Assembly (NCBI GenBank): GCA_963773465.1
Contig: CAVZBF010000002.1
Coordinates: 806,001-870,000 of the forward strand
Origin: VBAS01 sp963773465
GTDB taxonomy: Bacteria > Bacteroidota > Bacteroidia > Chitinophagales > Chitinophagaceae
Direction: 5' to 3'
Length of the DNA stretch: 64,000 bases
Below the pieces are notes generated by a model. It was given only the letters and a program-made list of their open reading frames with translations, searched no databases and had not been told where the DNA came from. Both the position numbers and the translations under genes were made by a program. Below are positions 35,738-45,422 of the stretch, one piece after another (within the stretch, counting starts at the first letter, position 1; each line of letters starts with the position of its first letter).

Positions 35738-38700
35738 TTAAAATGAAACGGTTTTGATCGTCACCAATTCAAGTTCATCTAATAAATTTTGAAGATCAGT
35801 ACCCGTCACTTGAGCCGTTTCATTTATAGTTTTAAAAGGTTGGTATATGCCATGCAGGTTAATATCTGTATTGTCATAAGCCTGTACAATTTTTATGTTG
35901 TAGTCTATGCCATCTGCAAGACCGGGTGCTGCTTTGGGAAATTCCTCCGGTTCTTTTGTTGTAATAGTCAATCCTGTTACCAGTTCAATAGTCCGGTCCT
36001 TTGCATTTAATCCAGGTGAAAATTGCTGACCCCAAATTGCCTGCGGAACTTTTTGTTTTATAAATTCAAAATTCAGATCACTCAGATCGGTCATAGCAGA
36101 AGCAACCCCATCTTTCATTTTTGTAATAGTAACCGTTTGTGTACTTGAGCTGATATTTGAAACGGACATTGGCGATATTCCAAACACATTATTAGCGTGG
36201 AGTGTAGTGGCCCCGGTTACAATCGATGTAGCAGGAATGGCAGAGTTTACAGTGAGAGTGAGTTCTTTTGGATTTACGATTGGTATTCTGTTCGCATCCT
36301 CGCTATGTTTTCCTTTTGTTACTTCAATTGAGACTATTTTCTCCGTGGAAGGAAGACATTTAGTTTTAAAATCATTCCAACTGATAGGCTGAGCTGAAGA
36401 AGATGTTCCTGATCCGAATGCAACATTTACATCAATGATCCAAATATGGATAGTTGCTCTTCCGCTAAAATCCGGTCCCCAAATATGAAGATCGGCACCA
36501 AGATCAACGGTTATATGATGCGTTCCAAAAAAATGATAGGTATAAGATGCGCCGATGTCTATATACAATCTTGCATCGTAATGATACGGCTGCCATGTGA
36601 TCAAAAAATCTGCTCCAGCTTTAAACCATGCACGCAACGGATCATTATCATACAATGCTTCCAAATGACCACCGGCCATAAATGCATGAGGACATAATGC
36701 AAAATACAGATCACCTTTTACACTCAGGCTGCTGCTTACCTGCCAGTTAACGCCAAGTCGCGGAACTACAGGGTAATGTGATGGTACATTAAACGATGAA
36801 TGATAACCACCCATGGTTACTACAAAATCTCCCTGGTGTTCACCTTTAAACCAGCAGTAAAATGCGGCACCGCCTGTAAGATGACAATCTTTTGAAAAGA
36901 TATACGAGTCGGATGTTAATTGCGCCATTACCCCGAGGAAACCCTCTTCCGGCAGGAATTTCGCCAGTAACTGAATTTTAATTTCCGCCAGTGGTGGAAT
37001 ACCGGGTGGAACTTCCGATGGCACAATGATATTTGATTGACCTATCACATCTATTTCAAAATGATTACCGAATGAAACGGCGAGTAATACAAAAGAATCG
37101 ATCAGTTTAAACGAATTGAATTTAATACCAACAGCCAGGAACATCTCACCCGTTGATGGTGGAATATACATGCTGATCGCATCTAATTGTTGTGTAAGTA
37201 ATGCTGCACGGTCAGTGTTTGATGCTGTTGGATCTGTTCCTTCCATCACTTGTCTTACCAATGGAAATTTACTCACCGAATCAATTGAAGGCATTATCAA
37301 TGAACGGTTATAACCAAATGCTGCAGCTAAACCTTCGACAAAAAAGAATGCAGGCCCGCCCAAAGCAGCATTTAAATAAGCAAATATGAAAAGAGATGGA
37401 TGTCCCTGGTAATAGGCATAAGAACCCAAAGCGGAAATAGAAAACGTTTCAAACCCTATCAATGCTAATCCATCATATTCATCTATCGTTTCCGTTTTTC
37501 CATTTTTTGTCACTTGAATTTGTCGTCTTAAAAAAGATGCGCCGATCTCCAACGATCCTCTTTTAAGATCAAGACCAAGTCCATTCAAATTGAACTTAGG
37601 TTCAAACTTTGTGATTTGTGTACTTACAGAAAGCCCGTTGAGTGTGAATGTGAGGCCGCCTTCACTTAATCCTGCATCGAGATAGGCATTGAGCAAACTA
37701 TCTTTATAAGATAAGCCAATCCGGTTGAAAACAACAGGACCGAAATTTTTTCCAATATTGAACCACGTGATCCCATCGTTGACAGGAACCGGCGTATTCG
37801 CAGGCGTTGGCGGAGCTGCAGTTGTTGCAGCAGCTGCAGGTTGGGTGGAAGGTGAAGGTGTGACTTCATTTTTCGAATTCAAACTAATGGGTAATTCTAA
37901 ATAATATTTTTGTTCGCCGATTCGAATCTCAGCTATAAGGTCCAGGATATTACCAACATCGCTTGCAGGTTCAGCGATCTTTGAAATACCTTCTGGCAAA
38001 ATTGAATTAATACCAGGCACTCCCCATTTATATTTATCACTTGCATATAACACCCGCAAGGCGAGTGATATTGAATCGCCGGCCGGAAGAACTTTTCCAA
38101 CAAGCGGCAAGTTGGAAAGATTCATAGCAGCACCAACATCGGCTACTAATAAATTAAAGGAAGCTGTATTATTCTTTTCATAAACAAAAAATGCATCTTT
38201 TAACGAAAGAGGAACAGATGGAGGATTAGCAACACCAAGTTTTTCAAGTATTACTTTAATATCGAATTCGGCGTTATCTTTTTCCTGGTGATAGGCTGCC
38301 AGGAAAACTTTCCCGGTACCATTCTTTTGCTGAATAATATCGAATGCAAAACTGTCATTAACCGTCATGTGACCGGAGAAGAAAATGGTTTCATTTCCAT
38401 TTGGATACGTAATATCAAGTTTTAGATCAAATTTGATCGAGGTATTCGCTGTGGTATCATGTCCTGATAATATAAAATGTTTTTCTGTTTTTGTTGTTGA
38501 TGCAGGTGGCGATACTTCGGCAGTTGGTGTTTCCTCAGCAGTTGGTGGCGGTGATTGGAAGGAAACGGAGGCTGCATCTATGGTGAAATTATTTAAGAAG
38601 TCGGGAAGCAAGGGAACAGCAAACTCGAAAGCATCAGCAAGGGAAACGATACTGATACCTGTCGTAGCGGTTTGATTTTTGTTATAATCTGCTTCAAATG

Positions 38701-40651
38701 ACCAGCCATCGTTATACTCCGCTTCTACATGGAATGGAAAAGTTTTAATTAAGAAATCTGCTACTGCTGAAAATTTGATTGTCCCGGCTCTTTCAACTGT
38801 TATCGTAATATTCTGTAGTGTGATCAAAGAATCACCAGTTGAAATTAGCGGAGGGCTGTTGTCATCCCTATCTGCCATTTCAAAGCTTTCATTAAAAGCT
38901 TTTGATTCTGAAATTTCACATATTGCTTTAAATGTAAAGCCATCGGGATTAGCTGTATCAATTATTACATCGATATTTTTTGCAACCAATGCTGAGATGG
39001 CAGCGGGGAGCTTATGTTCACCGTTATCAGGCACCAGGTCGTCCCAAAGCATTTCAATTACTTCGCCAAACGGTATTTCCTGGTTCGGACCTGTGCTTCC
39101 GTTAAATAGCCAGCCGGTTGCATCATGCTTTGCTGATATAGCAATATCAACTGAAGCCACTGTAAACACTCCTCCAAAAAAGAATTGAACCTTTTCATTA
39201 GCACTAGCATTGATAATTGAAAAATTGACTCGTCTGATATAAAATGCGGGGTTATTAAATGGAATAGGCAGGCTGCCCTTTAATTCAATGTCAAATAGCC
39301 ACGAAATACCTTTGTCGTCTTTTTTAAAATCAAAATCAAGCTTATCAATCGACAGATCAGGGATTGCCAGGTCATTATTTTTTCCCGTAAATAATTCAAT
39401 TATCTCAAACAGTTTTATTTCGGAATTTTCTTTTAACCACCCTGCCAGTTCATATCCATCCCCATTTTTTATTGCCTGAAGTTCTATATAACCGCTACCA
39501 ACTTTAATTTCACCATCAACTTCTAATTCAAAAATGTTAACTGCTCCTGTAAAGATCAAATTAAAAGTGAACCCAGTTATGGCAACGGATAAATTATCAG
39601 AAATGTCAAACGAAGAGTCGAATTTAATTCCGCCATATACGCTGGTTACTTTTACGTCTTTGCCCGACGGATTGTAGTAAAGCCCAAACTCGTCCAATTG
39701 TAATGACTTTTCAGCTTTTTGTAAATCTTGAGAGAATTTTTTGAAATCAGTTGGAATTTCGGTTGAAAGGCTAGGCTCTTTTTCTATGCCAAGAAATTTT
39801 TCAAATGCGCCAAGCCCTAATTCTACAACATTACTCAGATCGGCGCTAAAATGAATATCAGTATCAGGATTACCAATTTCCACTCTCATCGGCACATCAA
39901 CACTTCCGACCTTTATAATTACATTCAATAGGAGAAAAGGATAGCTGGAATATGAGTTCTTTAAAAGGTTGTACAAACTTTCATCGATTATTCCAAAATC
40001 CTTAAGAGTAACTTCAAATCCGGGAACAACAAGCTTCTTTTTAATTACTTGCCGATCTGCAAATAGTCCAATGCCATAGAATTTTGAACCGCCATTTCTT
40101 AACCACGCGGGACCTTCGAGAGGCAAGATGGCAGGCAGTTCCAGTAAATTATTAAACCCGCTGATTGTATTCTCGAGATCCAGTTCTGCATCTATATTCA
40201 AAAAGCTGACTTCGTCTGTTGCAATTTTTGTAGAATCCAATTCAAAAGTTATAGATTTTAGTCCGAGACGATCAGCAAAAGAGTTTTTAAATAAAGGGAG
40301 ATTGGTTGAAAATTTTTGATCATTGCTTCTTGCCGAAATATTCAGCTCCATTTCTCCAAGGTTGAGTCTGAATTTACAATCAACAGATAGTTTATTGAAC
40401 GGATAATACTCTCCCACAACTTTAAAAGCGATATCACTACTTGTAATTAAACTGATATTGTTTTTAAGATCCTCGATGGTTTGCCCTGGGGGCAAGCTAA
40501 ATCGAAATTTTTTATCAGGAAAATAGTCATCTGCCAACTTAGAGATAGCATCATTCCAGGTATTATTAAAATCAAGGTAAAACAGATCAACCCGTTTAGA
40601 ATCCGTTACTATTGAATTGAGTATAGCTTCTTTTAATTTATATTGAGTCAT
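35738..40651 (-). CDS. Giant DUF6603-like protein (1637 aa)
   Basis: A 1637-aa protein built of long beta segments. Residues about 985-1405 look like DUF6603, seen in large proteins of eCIS-bearing bacteria: ALGSYAYYQGHPSLFIFAYL, FFFVEGLAAAFGYNRSLIMP, then SYTYHFFGTHHITVDLGADL and LHIWGPDFSGRATIHIW. Two Pro/Ala/Thr-rich linkers near 705-720 and 925-950 divide it into three parts. The first 700 residues repeat short strands with FDFK/FNLIF patterns, suggesting a duplicated beta domain. No signal peptide is seen, which fits loading from the cytoplasm. It lies 15 bp after the metallo-hydrolase gene. Whether it is effector, shell or adhesin is unknown. Confidence 0.72.
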   Translation of the reverse strand: MTQYKLKEAILNSIVTDSKRVDLFYLDFNNTWNDAISKLADDYFPDKKFRFSLPPGQTIEDLKNNISLITSSDIAFKVVGEYYPFNKLSVDCKFRLNLGEMELNISARSNDQKFSTNLPLFKNSFADRLGLKSITFELDSTKIATDEVSFLNIDAELDLENTISGFNNLLELPAILPLEGPAWLRNGGSKFYGIGLFADRQVIKKKLVVPGFEVTLKDFGIIDESLYNLLKNSYSSYPFLLLNVIIKVGSVDVPMRVEIGNPDTDIHFSADLSNVVELGLGAFEKFLGIEKEPSLSTEIPTDFKKFSQDLQKAEKSLQLDEFGLYYNPSGKDVKVTSVYGGIKFDSSFDISDNLSVAITGFTFNLIFTGAVNIFELEVDGEIKVGSGYIELQAIKNGDGYELAGWLKENSEIKLFEIIELFTGKNNDLAIPDLSIDKLDFDFKKDDKGISWLFDIELKGSLPIPFNNPAFYIRRVNFSIINASANEKVQFFFGGVFTVASVDIAISAKHDATGWLFNGSTGPNQEIPFGEVIEMLWDDLVPDNGEHKLPAAISALVAKNIDVIIDTANPDGFTFKAICEISESKAFNESFEMADRDDNSPPLISTGDSLITLQNITITVERAGTIKFSAVADFLIKTFPFHVEAEYNDGWSFEADYNKNQTATTGISIVSLADAFEFAVPLLPDFLNNFTIDAASVSFQSPPPTAEETPTAEVSPPASTTKTEKHFILSGHDTTANTSIKFDLKLDITYPNGNETIFFSGHMTVNDSFAFDIIQQKNGTGKVFLAAYHQEKDNAEFDIKVILEKLGVANPPSVPLSLKDAFFVYEKNNTASFNLLVADVGAAMNLSNLPLVGKVLPAGDSISLALRVLYASDKYKWGVPGINSILPEGISKIAEPASDVGNILDLIAEIRIGEQKYYLELPISLNSKNEVTPSPSTQPAAAATTAAPPTPANTPVPVNDGITWFNIGKNFGPVVFNRIGLSYKDSLLNAYLDAGLSEGGLTFTLNGLSVSTQITKFEPKFNLNGLGLDLKRGSLEIGASFLRRQIQVTKNGKTETIDEYDGLALIGFETFSISALGSYAYYQGHPSLFIFAYLNAALGGPAFFFVEGLAAAFGYNRSLIMPSIDSVSKFPLVRQVMEGTDPTASNTDRAALLTQQLDAISMYIPPSTGEMFLAVGIKFNSFKLIDSFVLLAVSFGNHFEIDVIGQSNIIVPSEVPPGIPPLAEIKIQLLAKFLPEEGFLGVMAQLTSDSYIFSKDCHLTGGAAFYCWFKGEHQGDFVVTMGGYHSSFNVPSHYPVVPRLGVNWQVSSSLSVKGDLYFALCPHAFMAGGHLEALYDNDPLRAWFKAGADFLITWQPYHYDARLYIDIGASYTYHFFGTHHITVDLGADLHIWGPDFSGRATIHIWIIDVNVAFGSGTSSSAQPISWNDFKTKCLPSTEKIVSIEVTKGKHSEDANRIPIVNPKELTLTVNSAIPATSIVTGATTLHANNVFGISPMSVSNISSSTQTVTITKMKDGVASAMTDLSDLNFEFIKQKVPQAIWGQQFSPGLNAKDRTIELVTGLTITTKEPEEFPKAAPGLADGIDYNIKIVQAYDNTDINLHGIYQPFKTINETAQVTGTDLQNLLDELELVTIKTVSF

Positions 40652-40666
40652 GAAAAATATTCTTTT

Positions 40667-42448
40667 CTATGTTAACCCCAATTTATTTAATACATAGTTA
40701 ATTGCCTCCGGTTGATCAAATGCTTCATCCACGAGGTCTTTTTGAATTACTCTTATAGTACTGGTAGGATCTGCCTTAATACCCGGTTTTATTACATTTT
40801 CTAAATAGACATTTATAGCTCTTGCCCCGTTTGTAACAATTGCCCTTTTTGTTTTTTGAATTACAAAGTAATTATCGCCTCTTTTGTACGTCTTAGAAGC
40901 CCTTTTTGCTTTTACATTTACTTTTACTTTTGCTTTTTCCTCTTCTTTTTTTTCTGGGACAATTTCTTCCTGGGTAACATTAATTACCATTAAAGCCATT
41001 TGTCTCTCTGTAGTCGGAGCAATTGGTTTTAAACTAAGCAAAGTAAAGGAAACAGCCTTCGAGTTGTGTGAAATAACGCTAACATTATCCATGAATTCCT
41101 TCAATTGTGCAATTTGTTTTTCATCAGGAACAAAGTCATAGTCTTCATTTGTAAAAGGTCCGATCCTTTTCGAAAGAAGTTCGTCTCGGGTGATCCAATA
41201 ACCGAAGTATAAAGTTTTATTTATACCTTTTATGATAGATTTATTCTTATCTCTTTTCCACATTCCAAGAGATCCCCAGCGAGGTAAGTGATGCCCGGAT
41301 TCATCGAACTTAACACTCGTAAATATCTTTTTCGGACGAGTTTTGGCTATAAAGACAGCGTGGTTACTTTCATTTGTTGCGCTGCCATGATGAGGAACTT
41401 GTAATAGCCCAATCTTTGAATCACCACTTCCCGGATCAGTGAAATAATCTTTTATTCCTTTAGGAGCATCGTTTAATAAATAATCAAAAGTAGCACCAGT
41501 TGAATCTCCGGTAAAAAGTGCTTTTTGACCATCAATTTCAACCATTGTGACCAAACTGGCCGTGTTCATAAATACAGATTTATCATTGTATACACTCTCA
41601 ACCTCAGCAGCAATAATTTTAATACTCCAATTACTTTCATCAGTCGCTGCCGATGCACAAACCGAAAAATATCCCAGAGCAATTTGCTCTTGTCTGTGTT
41701 GTGGAATTGCCTGAGGTATAATTCCGCCACCATCAACCCTGAAATGTTTCAAATCTCTTTTTTTGGTATATTTTTCATTATCATCATTTAAAGTAAGGCC
41801 AAAAAAATTTTTGCAGGAACAATTGGTGTTTAATATGCCTAACGCCTCAGCCGACCTGTCTTTATACTTAATGTTCCAATTCTCCCAATATTCTTTAGGA
41901 GTAAATGCCCTGATATCCTTATAGTTTTTCTCTCTAACAGTTTCGTCAGCCATTCTCGTATTCTTGTTAATTTTATAATACAAATCATACCATTCCAGGT
42001 TACCAATAATGACATTTCTTACTTCTATACCGGCCTTGTGCAATAGAATCATTTGATTATGATGGTCAGCATCCGAATGTGTGATAATGAGAAATTCAAT
42101 TCCCCTTCCCTTAAGATGGGCCTTTAATGCGCCCGAGATCTTTTCCTTATGTGTTACCCATTTCTGTCTTCTGCCTGGCAACACTTCTGGTGCTGGTGAT
42201 TTGCCAGTAATCCCTTCGGTGCAACCACAATCGATCATTACAAACTTCTCATCCGGACATTCTATAAGTGTGCAATCCCCCTGACCAATGTATATACTTG
42301 ATATCATGAATTGCCGGGGCCGTGTTTTTTTGGATTCCGAGGGCAGTGGTAATTCATCTTCATCAGCATCCATGGGACGCAGATCACCATCATCTTCCTC
42401 TATATCTACTGACGATGCAAAAGGATATGGTCGTTTTTTTTCGCACAT
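40667..42448 (-). CDS. Metallo-beta-lactamase-fold hydrolase, ComEC-like
   Basis: A 593-aa protein. A 45-residue acidic front is followed by the MBL fold: ISSIYIGQGDCTLIECPDEK at 49-68, FVMIDCG, the metal motif THSDADHH at 123-130, LFTGDSTGATFDYL near 310 and VPHHGSATNES near 350. This arrangement is that of the ComEC/Rec2 C-terminal hydrolase, but without membrane segments. The last 140 residues (about 455-593) are Lys-rich (KKEEEKAKVKVNVKAK) and then form a small helical domain. It could be a nuclease or phosphodiesterase. Its place between a fibre gene and a giant beta protein is unusual for this family. A cargo role or a processing role is possible. Confidence 0.82.
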   Translation of the reverse strand: MCEKKRPYPFASSVDIEEDDGDLRPMDADEDELPLPSESKKTRPRQFMISSIYIGQGDCTLIECPDEKFVMIDCGCTEGITGKSPAPEVLPGRRQKWVTHKEKISGALKAHLKGRGIEFLIITHSDADHHNQMILLHKAGIEVRNVIIGNLEWYDLYYKINKNTRMADETVREKNYKDIRAFTPKEYWENWNIKYKDRSAEALGILNTNCSCKNFFGLTLNDDNEKYTKKRDLKHFRVDGGGIIPQAIPQHRQEQIALGYFSVCASAATDESNWSIKIIAAEVESVYNDKSVFMNTASLVTMVEIDGQKALFTGDSTGATFDYLLNDAPKGIKDYFTDPGSGDSKIGLLQVPHHGSATNESNHAVFIAKTRPKKIFTSVKFDESGHHLPRWGSLGMWKRDKNKSIIKGINKTLYFGYWITRDELLSKRIGPFTNEDYDFVPDEKQIAQLKEFMDNVSVISHNSKAVSFTLLSLKPIAPTTERQMALMVINVTQEEIVPEKKEEEKAKVKVNVKAKRASKTYKRGDNYFVIQKTKRAIVTNGARAINVYLENVIKPGIKADPTSTIRVIQKDLVDEAFDQPEAINYVLNKLGLT

Positions 42449-42546
42449 TTCTTGAATATTATTGATGAATAAGAATTAAGTGAACACGTTTTATAAAACA
42501 TTCTTTTGAATATTTTCCCATTGATAAAACTAACTGATGAATACTT

Positions 42547-45396
42547 TTAGTCAGCTATTAACTCCATTTTCATTCTCATCATTTCTTTAATAGCTACGAT
42601 CTCCTTTTGCATTTTTTCCTGTTCAGTTTTTAATCGTTGATTTTCTGATTTAAGAATTTCCACCTGTTTTGAAAGCTCCTGCGTTGCAGATACGTTCAAC
42701 ATGGAAATTGCTTCATAATCGACCGAAAGAACATCATCAACCTGCCGCCCATAGACAAATACATCACCATCTTTATCAACTGTAACTTTAAATGCACCTG
42801 CTTTCGTTTCTAATACTTCAACTACTTTTCTTTCGCTTCCAAAGATCAATTGTACTTTTTCGCCGCTCACCAGGTCTGTCGCCAGTTTTACCCATCCATT
42901 CCCGATAAGAGCAGGTTGATAAATATCAGGGATAGCATCAGTGTGTTTATGCACTGCACCCGGGTAATTTTTTTCCACCTGTTGAGCAATCACTTTTTTG
43001 TAAGTCGTATTGCCTTTACTCACTACATCTTTATAACTGTAATCGGTGACTTCAATACTGAGAAGAACTTGCAGGTCTGCTCCACTTTCTGATCTGCCCT
43101 TGATATTTTTTATTCTTTCATCTGATACGGCATTGAACTCATCGCATACGATCCTGTTAGAAGCATAAATGGATATAGGTACCATAGCACTTACAGGATG
43201 TTGTCCATGATTGTTATTGTTCATCCAATGATAGGTAGGTATAGTATAAAGAACATTTCCGGTGACAACTAACTTTCCCTGCTCTGGTGCACTCGTCCCA
43301 ATTCCGACATTGCCACCATTGAGATAACTGTAGCCTGAAGTATTCAGATACACTTTTTTGGTGCCCTGGTGGCTTACAGCAAAACCATGAACGCCGGCCT
43401 GGTCATGCGTCATCCACTCCAGATCGCCGTCTGCAGGTGAATAAAGTTTTTTATCCGCAGAATTTAAGCCGGTGCCGGCAAAGCCCAATCCTCCATTGGC
43501 ACCGATCTCAGTTTTTTGGTTTGGCTTGTCTGTTCCCATACCAATATTGCCGTTGTACCTGTCAATATATAATCTTGTTTGACCCTGAGGACTGTTTTGA
43601 TGAGACTTAACATAAAGGCCGGAAGGCGGACCTGAATTATCGTCGAGGCTTTCAATAGTAAACCCATAATCTTCGTTGAAATGTTTAAGTTTTATGCCGG
43701 CAATTTTTTGTCCAACCGGACCCGCCTTAACGCCACTCGAAGCTATTTCCAAATACGCCGGCCCTGGATTGGAAAAATTATTTATGTGTAATTTTTCAGT
43801 TGGACTTGCGGTTCCAATTCCTATGTTGCCATTATTTTTTATTGTGAACCTGCCGCCGGTAATACCCGGAGCATCTACATTCACATCACCAGTTCCACCA
43901 ATATTTAATGCTGATACATTCGCATTGGCATCAATTCTCAATGCTGTAGATGCGCCACTACTAATTGCTAGCTGGGCAGCAGGACTGGTTGTTCCGATAC
44001 CAACATTGCCATTATTAAGAATTGATAAACGTGACTGGTTTTTCGTAAAAAGATCCAGGCCATTCTGGTTACCGCCTGCTGTCCGTTTTGATCCTATGAA
44101 CTCTTCAGACGCGGGGCCGCCAAACCTGATACCATAATTTGTCGTTCCATTATTTTGTCCACCTTCGTCCACGCCAATATTTCCGCCTTTTACGCCAAGC
44201 TTTGCATCAGGGTTTGCAATACCGATACCAACTTTATCGCCGTTAATGATCAGTGGCTGTTTCAAAAGAGGAATTGAAAAAGTGCGATCCCAATAGTCAG
44301 GTATATTCTCAAAACGCAAATACACATGAGTTACACCTGACGGGAATGTTGTTATTAAATTTGATAAAATAATATCCATGGAAGAATCATCATTGCGGCC
44401 TGGCACCGGGTCTTCCGGTTTTTCAAGATGCGGTTGCAGTATAACATCACCATCATCCGGGAATATTTCCCAAATAGGATTATCACCCTGGAATAATGCT
44501 TCATGAACAAGATTGTAATTGCCCTTTTGATGGGGATTAATAACTCGTAAACCAATTTCTGCAACATTGTTTGCTGTGCCCAATGCATCACTGCCAGGTT
44601 GCAGATCAGTTTTAAAATACAAGTAGATCTTTGAATGTTTACGATAGCTAAAAATTAAAGTGCCGTCGCTTTCAGGAGTTTTTCGTTGCAGGTTTGTGAT
44701 CCGCAATGTCAGTTGATTTGCACTACCGTCATTTAAGATAGCATTAAAACCAGTAAATCCAATTTGCACTGGCATGTGGGCACTTCCCCTATGATTGATT
44801 ATTGTAAGATCATAATGTCTTAAACGGCTTTTTATCCTGTCTTTATATTCTTTATCACTTGCAAGCCCGTTACAAAAAAGCTCCACTTTGGTTACCTGGG
44901 TCCCCTGTTCGCAATCAAGGTGAAGATGTTTTAGCGGAAGTGTGATCGATTTGCCATGACCAAATTTTGCTTTATTGGTATTTAAAAAATATAAGACCGA
45001 AGTCACTTCATCTGGTTGCACGTCTTCATTTATAAGCATTTTTTCATCTTCCACCTTTCCGGTTTGGAGTGATACTAATCCAATACTTAATGCCCATCCT
45101 TTTTTTATCAGTTTATTCCTGATGAGACTTTTTATCGTTGTTTGTAATATTCCCGGTCTGAATTTAAGTGCGAAATGAAAATTATCTGGACCTGCTATTT
45201 TCGAAGGCTCGGCAGATGGTATAAAATAGATATCATGGCCGCTGTTATTTGTAAGCTCAAGCAGTCCTGAAGTTGGTTCATTTTCCAGGTACAGCCTTTC
45301 CTCATGCTTTTCATCGGTGATCCTGAATGATACAGGATATTCTTTTGTAAAAATTGTATTCACAATTACCGGTTTGCTTAGCGTAGTTTCAGTCAT
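42547..45396 (-). CDS. Fibre-like protein with C-terminal S74 chaperone
   Basis: A 949-aa protein. Residues 1 to about 330 are beta-rich and unrecognised. From about 380 to 720 there are repeated shaft motifs of the form NGNVGIGTTSP (at least five). Near 755 comes the intramolecular chaperone/peptidase S74 domain with NAVSDERIKNIKGRSE, then VTDYSYKD and VIAQQVEKNYPGAV. In phage fibres this domain trimerises and then cuts itself off. The last 50 residues are a coiled coil (LSKQVEILKSENQRLKTEQE). It is probably a receptor-binding fibre for the particle. It is the second gene of its train, 98 bp before the MBL gene. Confidence 0.85.
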   Translation of the reverse strand: MTETTLSKPVIVNTIFTKEYPVSFRITDEKHEERLYLENEPTSGLLELTNNSGHDIYFIPSAEPSKIAGPDNFHFALKFRPGILQTTIKSLIRNKLIKKGWALSIGLVSLQTGKVEDEKMLINEDVQPDEVTSVLYFLNTNKAKFGHGKSITLPLKHLHLDCEQGTQVTKVELFCNGLASDKEYKDRIKSRLRHYDLTIINHRGSAHMPVQIGFTGFNAILNDGSANQLTLRITNLQRKTPESDGTLIFSYRKHSKIYLYFKTDLQPGSDALGTANNVAEIGLRVINPHQKGNYNLVHEALFQGDNPIWEIFPDDGDVILQPHLEKPEDPVPGRNDDSSMDIILSNLITTFPSGVTHVYLRFENIPDYWDRTFSIPLLKQPLIINGDKVGIGIANPDAKLGVKGGNIGVDEGGQNNGTTNYGIRFGGPASEEFIGSKRTAGGNQNGLDLFTKNQSRLSILNNGNVGIGTTSPAAQLAISSGASTALRIDANANVSALNIGGTGDVNVDAPGITGGRFTIKNNGNIGIGTASPTEKLHINNFSNPGPAYLEIASSGVKAGPVGQKIAGIKLKHFNEDYGFTIESLDDNSGPPSGLYVKSHQNSPQGQTRLYIDRYNGNIGMGTDKPNQKTEIGANGGLGFAGTGLNSADKKLYSPADGDLEWMTHDQAGVHGFAVSHQGTKKVYLNTSGYSYLNGGNVGIGTSAPEQGKLVVTGNVLYTIPTYHWMNNNNHGQHPVSAMVPISIYASNRIVCDEFNAVSDERIKNIKGRSESGADLQVLLSIEVTDYSYKDVVSKGNTTYKKVIAQQVEKNYPGAVHKHTDAIPDIYQPALIGNGWVKLATDLVSGEKVQLIFGSERKVVEVLETKAGAFKVTVDKDGDVFVYGRQVDDVLSVDYEAISMLNVSATQELSKQVEILKSENQRLKTEQEKMQKEIVAIKEMMRMKMELIAD

Positions 45397-45422
45397 GTTA
45401 TAAAATTTATAATGAACTTATA

